Shown here: positions 60,136 through 64,000 of the stretch, one piece after another
How positions within the stretch are numbered: position 1 is the stretch's first letter
Layout: every line of letters starts with the position of its first letter
Source: Mangifera indica
Lineage: Eukaryota > Streptophyta > Magnoliopsida > Sapindales > Anacardiaceae
Assembly (NCBI RefSeq): GCF_011075055.1
Contig: NC_058145.1
Span: forward strand, 17,667,894-17,731,893
DNA: 64,000 nt
Direction: 5' to 3'
Notes under the pieces: generated by a model
What the model was told of the DNA's origin: nothing
Seen by the model: only the letters and a program-made list of their open reading frames with translations
Database searches by the model: none
Program-made: the position numbers and the translations under genes

Positions 60136-63100
60136 ACACCGTTTATATATTTGCCCTTGATTCATCTTGGTGGTGTACAAGATGGGATTTTTTTTTAATT
60201 TTTATATTTTTTAAAGTTCTATATTTTTTTATTGACAATTTTTATATCATATATGAGACCAAAATGCACATGGGTGGAAGCCAATTAATCATATAATGAG
60301 ACTTACATTCTTTCTTTTGTATTAAAAGATTATGGGCAATTTCATCTTTCCCCTTCATTCATGAGCCTAGCTCTTGCCCAATTGAGTTCCAATTTACCAA
60401 ATTAATATCAAAAGGCTAAGCCTGAAAACAACCACATGACCTCAATTATTGTTGTGACAATTACATGTGGTAGCTGCAGATAAACTACTTTTGTTAGTGA
60501 TGTCAATAAAATTATTTGTATTTATAATAAATATCAATTTAAATACTAATGATAATATATATGAGTAAATAATTTTAAATTATAAATAAAGTAACATAAT
60601 TATCATTAATACTCAAATTTATACTAATAATAAATATAGATAACGTCACTTTTAAAGTGCACCCAAAACACAATCAATTTTCCCTTTTAACTTATTTATT
60701 ATAAGAAGAGTCACAAATTGATTTAGTTTAGGTGAATGGTTGAGTGGTTTGATGCAACAAAGTCAATTATGCATTATAATAGTTGTCCTTTTGAGTGATA
60801 CACAAAAATGAATAAAAATTCAATGCTATTGGTAGGACTAAATTCGAATACAAGTTTCAACTTATTTATTTCAAGTCAATCTAAAGTAAACTCTTTTAGA
60901 ATTGAGTTAATCTAAAGTTGATTCTTGTTTAGGCCGGTTTAGATTAAATCTAATGCCAATAATCTGTTTCATATCGATTCAAGGGCATGTTTGCTACAAA
61001 ATTAATATCTATAATACATAATTTAAATATAGTATGAAAAACAAGAGATTTTTATTGTTCATATTAAGAGTAATTATTTGATTATTAACTTTACAAACGT
61101 TAATACTCTAAATCAAACAAAATTAGATTCAATCTTATTTAAATTTAAATAAAGCTAATTCGATATCAATTTAAATTTAAAAGATTTAATTTAACATTAA
61201 TAAATTAAAATTTATTTAATTCAAACTTAAATTAATATATATGATTGAAGTTCAAACTAACTAATAAGTAACTCTTCTTTTAGATTGATTTAAATTTGAA
61301 TTAGTTTAGACCGTATTTAGTTAATGGCTAACTTGTAACTCTATCTAACCAAAGATGGGGTATGAGTGTAAATACCGGGACAATATTTGGGTAAATGGTA
61401 ACAAGGAAAAAAGTGAATTTAAAGAGGAGGGGCGGCGCATTGAAGAGTTAAAGAGAGAAGGAAGGTAAAGGGTTAGTTAAGTGGGTTGTGGATAAGGGGC
61501 TTAGTGGCCCGGTAAAAAGTTCAACCTTTTTGTCTCTTCGCATGTGCTTTCACTGAGCAAAGCACGTGACCCAAAGCTGCGCTGCTTTGACAAAAGTGAG
61601 CACTAAGCGCTGTACACCGCCCTTCTCTCTCCTCCTCTATTTGTTGGGAGGGCCAATCTCAGCCTCTCATTTTTATTCAGTTTCTATGTTAACTCTAAGG
61701 ATGACAATGCAGAGAGTGGACGGATGTGGATTTCAATCTATATTTTCATCCTTGTCTCTGACCCATTTTTGTTACGGAGATAAATGACATGTGAAGAAAA
61801 ACTCTATTTTATTCTTTTTTTTTATCTATAAAAAAAAAAAATCTTTATATTTTTAAATATAATATAAATATATTAAATAATAAAATTAAATAAAATTAAA
61901 ATTAATTCATTATTTCAAATATCGTAAATATAATATATTATACATTTTAATATGCACAATAAAAACTAAATAAATTTTAAAAACATAAATAATCTAAAAC
62001 TATAAAGATATGTTAATATTTTAAGTAAATATATTAATATAAAAAGACAGGAACAGAGGTGGGGAGGAGACAAATATATCCCTTAATGTGGAGTTTTTTT
62101 TATCTTTGTTCTCATCTTCTTTTCCGTTTCTATCAAAAAAAATTTTCTCTATTAAGGTTGAGACCTCTAAAGTCAAGTTAACATTGTCATTTCTAGTTAA
62201 CTCTCGTTCATTCACCGACATTTCTCCTTTATTTGATAAGGATAAAATTAATTTTAATCAAACTCGATTAAAATTTAGATTAAAACAACTATAATATGAT
62301 ATTTTAAAATATTTATATATAAAATCATTTGAGATGGACCTTGGTGAGAATAGTTTCTCAGTTTTTTCAAATTTTGGCTTACCCTAGTTAATGGACAATC
62401 AATTCATAAGTTGGTATAACGTTAAAAGAATCAATTAATTAGTTGATTTGTTTGTCCAATTCTATCAATATGATATAATTAAAATTTTAAGATAGAATAT
62501 AATCATACGAGGTTATCATGATATCAGTATGATGATTGAATTTCTTTAACTTAATAGTTGAACCGTAATTTAATATCATTTATTTAATTCAACTCTAGGT
62601 TAATTCTATAAAAAAGATGTTCTTTACTCTTATGCTACATCATATTTTATACATTTGCTTACCATTATGTATTGATCCATGTCTCCTTCCAAATTAACAT
62701 GTACAATTTGGAATAACAAATTTACATTTATAAATGAAAATAGAACTTTGAAATACTATTTTTTATATAATTATAAGAGACTTGTCAATTAAACTGGGGG
62801 GGTATTTTACAACAATCAAATCTCCATACAATTTTGAACAACAACATTTCTTTGACCGTTCAATTGTAAAATTGCTCCAAGTGTGAACATCGGTGATATA
62901 ATTATACAAATTACATTACAAATGTGATAGATGTGGTTAGATCGGATAGAAAGCTCAAGCTCTAGGGCCTGGGTTAAGCCTAGGCTTGGCCCAAAGAGGG
63001 GCAAGCCCATGCAAGGTGGACCAAACAACGGGGGCTCAAGTCCCATGGATGTAGGGTCTAAGCCTGGGGACTGACCATTGGTAAAAATAAAAGTAAAAAA

Positions 63101-63574
63101 ATTATTCAAACAATAAAAAATATTTACTATTTATATTTAAAGAATTATATTAAAATAATCAACGACCCCAAAGGCCCAATCTTGGATGGTTTGGGCTTTG
63201 CATATGGAGATCAGGACCATGCCCCATTTGCCCACCTTTACTTTCGACATGGATGAGACTTGTCTTTGACTGGACCGATAGACAAATGAGCTAATCTTGA
63301 ATCGAGCTAGTGTTTCAATTTAAAATTAATTTGTTCAAAGCAAATCATGAATGGGTTTAGCTTGAATCCACCCATGATTCAGTGGATGCTTACATTGGCA
63401 ATCCTAACACCAAATGAGCGTTATAGTTTTAACTTGGGTTAAAGCCCATTTCAATAAAATTTTGAACGTTCACACTTGGGCAAACATTACATCAAGCAAA
63501 TTGGGAGACCCTTGGAATATTTTGAAATAATTTGGTAGATCAATGAAGTGATAATTCACAACAGAATAATATTA

Positions 63575-63710
63575 TATGCACTTATTTTTAATATATAATT
63601 TGAGTGCATAAATAACGTATTATTGTATAATTATATGTTATTTTATCTTTAATTCAAAATCATTTAATTACATAAGACACATCATTTGTGTACCTAAAAT
63701 GTATACTAAA
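63575..63710. repeat. Copy of dispersed AT-rich palindromic repeat
   Basis: AACGTATTATTGTATAATTATATG, TTTTATCTTTAATTCAAAATCA, then TTTAATTACATAAGACACATCATTTGTGTACC. The outer parts are approximate reverse complements. Same family as the copy at 56690. Confidence 0.5.
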
Positions 63711-63991
63711 AATATATATGTAATATTTTATTGTTCATAAAATAAAGTTCTCCTAAACCCTTTTTAGTTTATACAGAAATAGGCCATGGCTAACACTCAA
63801 AACTAAAGCAACTGTGGATTATACTTTCCAAATTATGAATTTCACTCTTGTAGGAGTTACTAATGGTTTTGATCTGAGCTACTTCACCACAAAGCAAATA
63901 AGCCAAATTCGAGTTAAAAATTAGATTTTTTTTAATAAAATAAGGTGAGTTCGAATTGATTTAATATTCAAAATTTGACTGACTAAAATAT

Positions 63992-64000
63992 CCCCCCCCC
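63992..64000. other. Run of nine C at the window edge
   Basis: The window ends in TATCCCCCCCCC. C-runs of this length are rare in the AT-rich flank. It may continue beyond the window or mark a low-quality assembly point. Confidence 0.6.

Larger units (their letters stand above)
59404..64000. other. Gene-poor AT-rich right end of the window
   Basis: No gene is supported after the GASA promoter. The region contains palindromic repeat copies (about 60030-60130, 60540-60610 and 63575-63710), AAATTTGAATTAGTTTAGA-type low-complexity DNA (60840-61330), a less AT-rich island at 61420-61760 with a CACGTG motif (61563-61568), and a GGGCTT/GCCCA-rich stretch at 62960-63240 that looks like dispersed repeat. 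Small open frames here lack homology I can recognise. Confidence 0.55.

Noticed and set aside
61566..61787. 73-codon ORF in the promoter-like island
   Set aside because: Considered as a short gene, but there is no homology, no signal peptide and no compatible exon downstream.

Overview
This is eukaryotic nuclear DNA from a flowering plant, most likely a core eudicot. The genes are split by many GT-AG introns, the intergenic DNA is very AT-rich, and the products are plant-specific: a plastid biotin carboxyl carrier protein, a GASA/snakin peptide, a PHO1-type SPX-EXS protein, a PLS-class PPR protein and a UGT83-like glycosyltransferase. Nothing prokaryotic, organellar or viral was seen. Exon coordinates were worked out by hand from splice sites and reading-frame continuity.

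Layout, left to right: TPX2-family microtubule protein (+, 1449-4389); cytosolic ribosomal protein S19 (-, 6954-8361); mitochondrial processing peptidase beta (+, 10114-14088); plastid acetyl-CoA carboxylase BCCP (+, 16080-19240); cohesin loader SCC2 with a PHD finger (-, 20456-33180, 28 exons); F-box protein (-, 35080-35829); damaged UGT83-like gene (-, 39890-41677); second, heavily decayed UGT relic next to a copia-like solo LTR (42216-43318); PHO1-like gene (-, 43566-47032); intronless PPR gene (+, 48445-50010); AVT1-like vacuolar amino acid transporter (-, 50459-51979); RING-CH ubiquitin ligase-like gene with frame lesions (+, 54100-56315); GASA peptide gene (-, 58807-59403). The last 4.6 kb hold no gene I can support.

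The genes are unrelated neighbours, as is normal in plants; I see no operon or biosynthetic cluster. Two cell-division genes carry matching promoter motifs: AACGG (MSA-type) cores before the TPX2-like gene and an E2F-type site before SCC2. The RPS19 promoter has the telo-box plus site II arrangement typical of ribosomal protein genes.

The less ordinary content is: (1) a family of 0.7-0.8 kb inverted-repeat elements beginning GGCC, one with a perfect 9-bp target duplication (Mutator-like hallmark); (2) a short palindromic AT-rich repeat family scattered through introns and spacers; (3) a tandemly duplicated terminal exon and a GC-AG intron in the RING-CH gene; (4) several one-base frame lesions, mostly at or next to short homopolymers, in SCC2, the UGT and the RING-CH gene, which raise the question of draft-assembly indels versus real decay. 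I found no convincing undescribed biological system.
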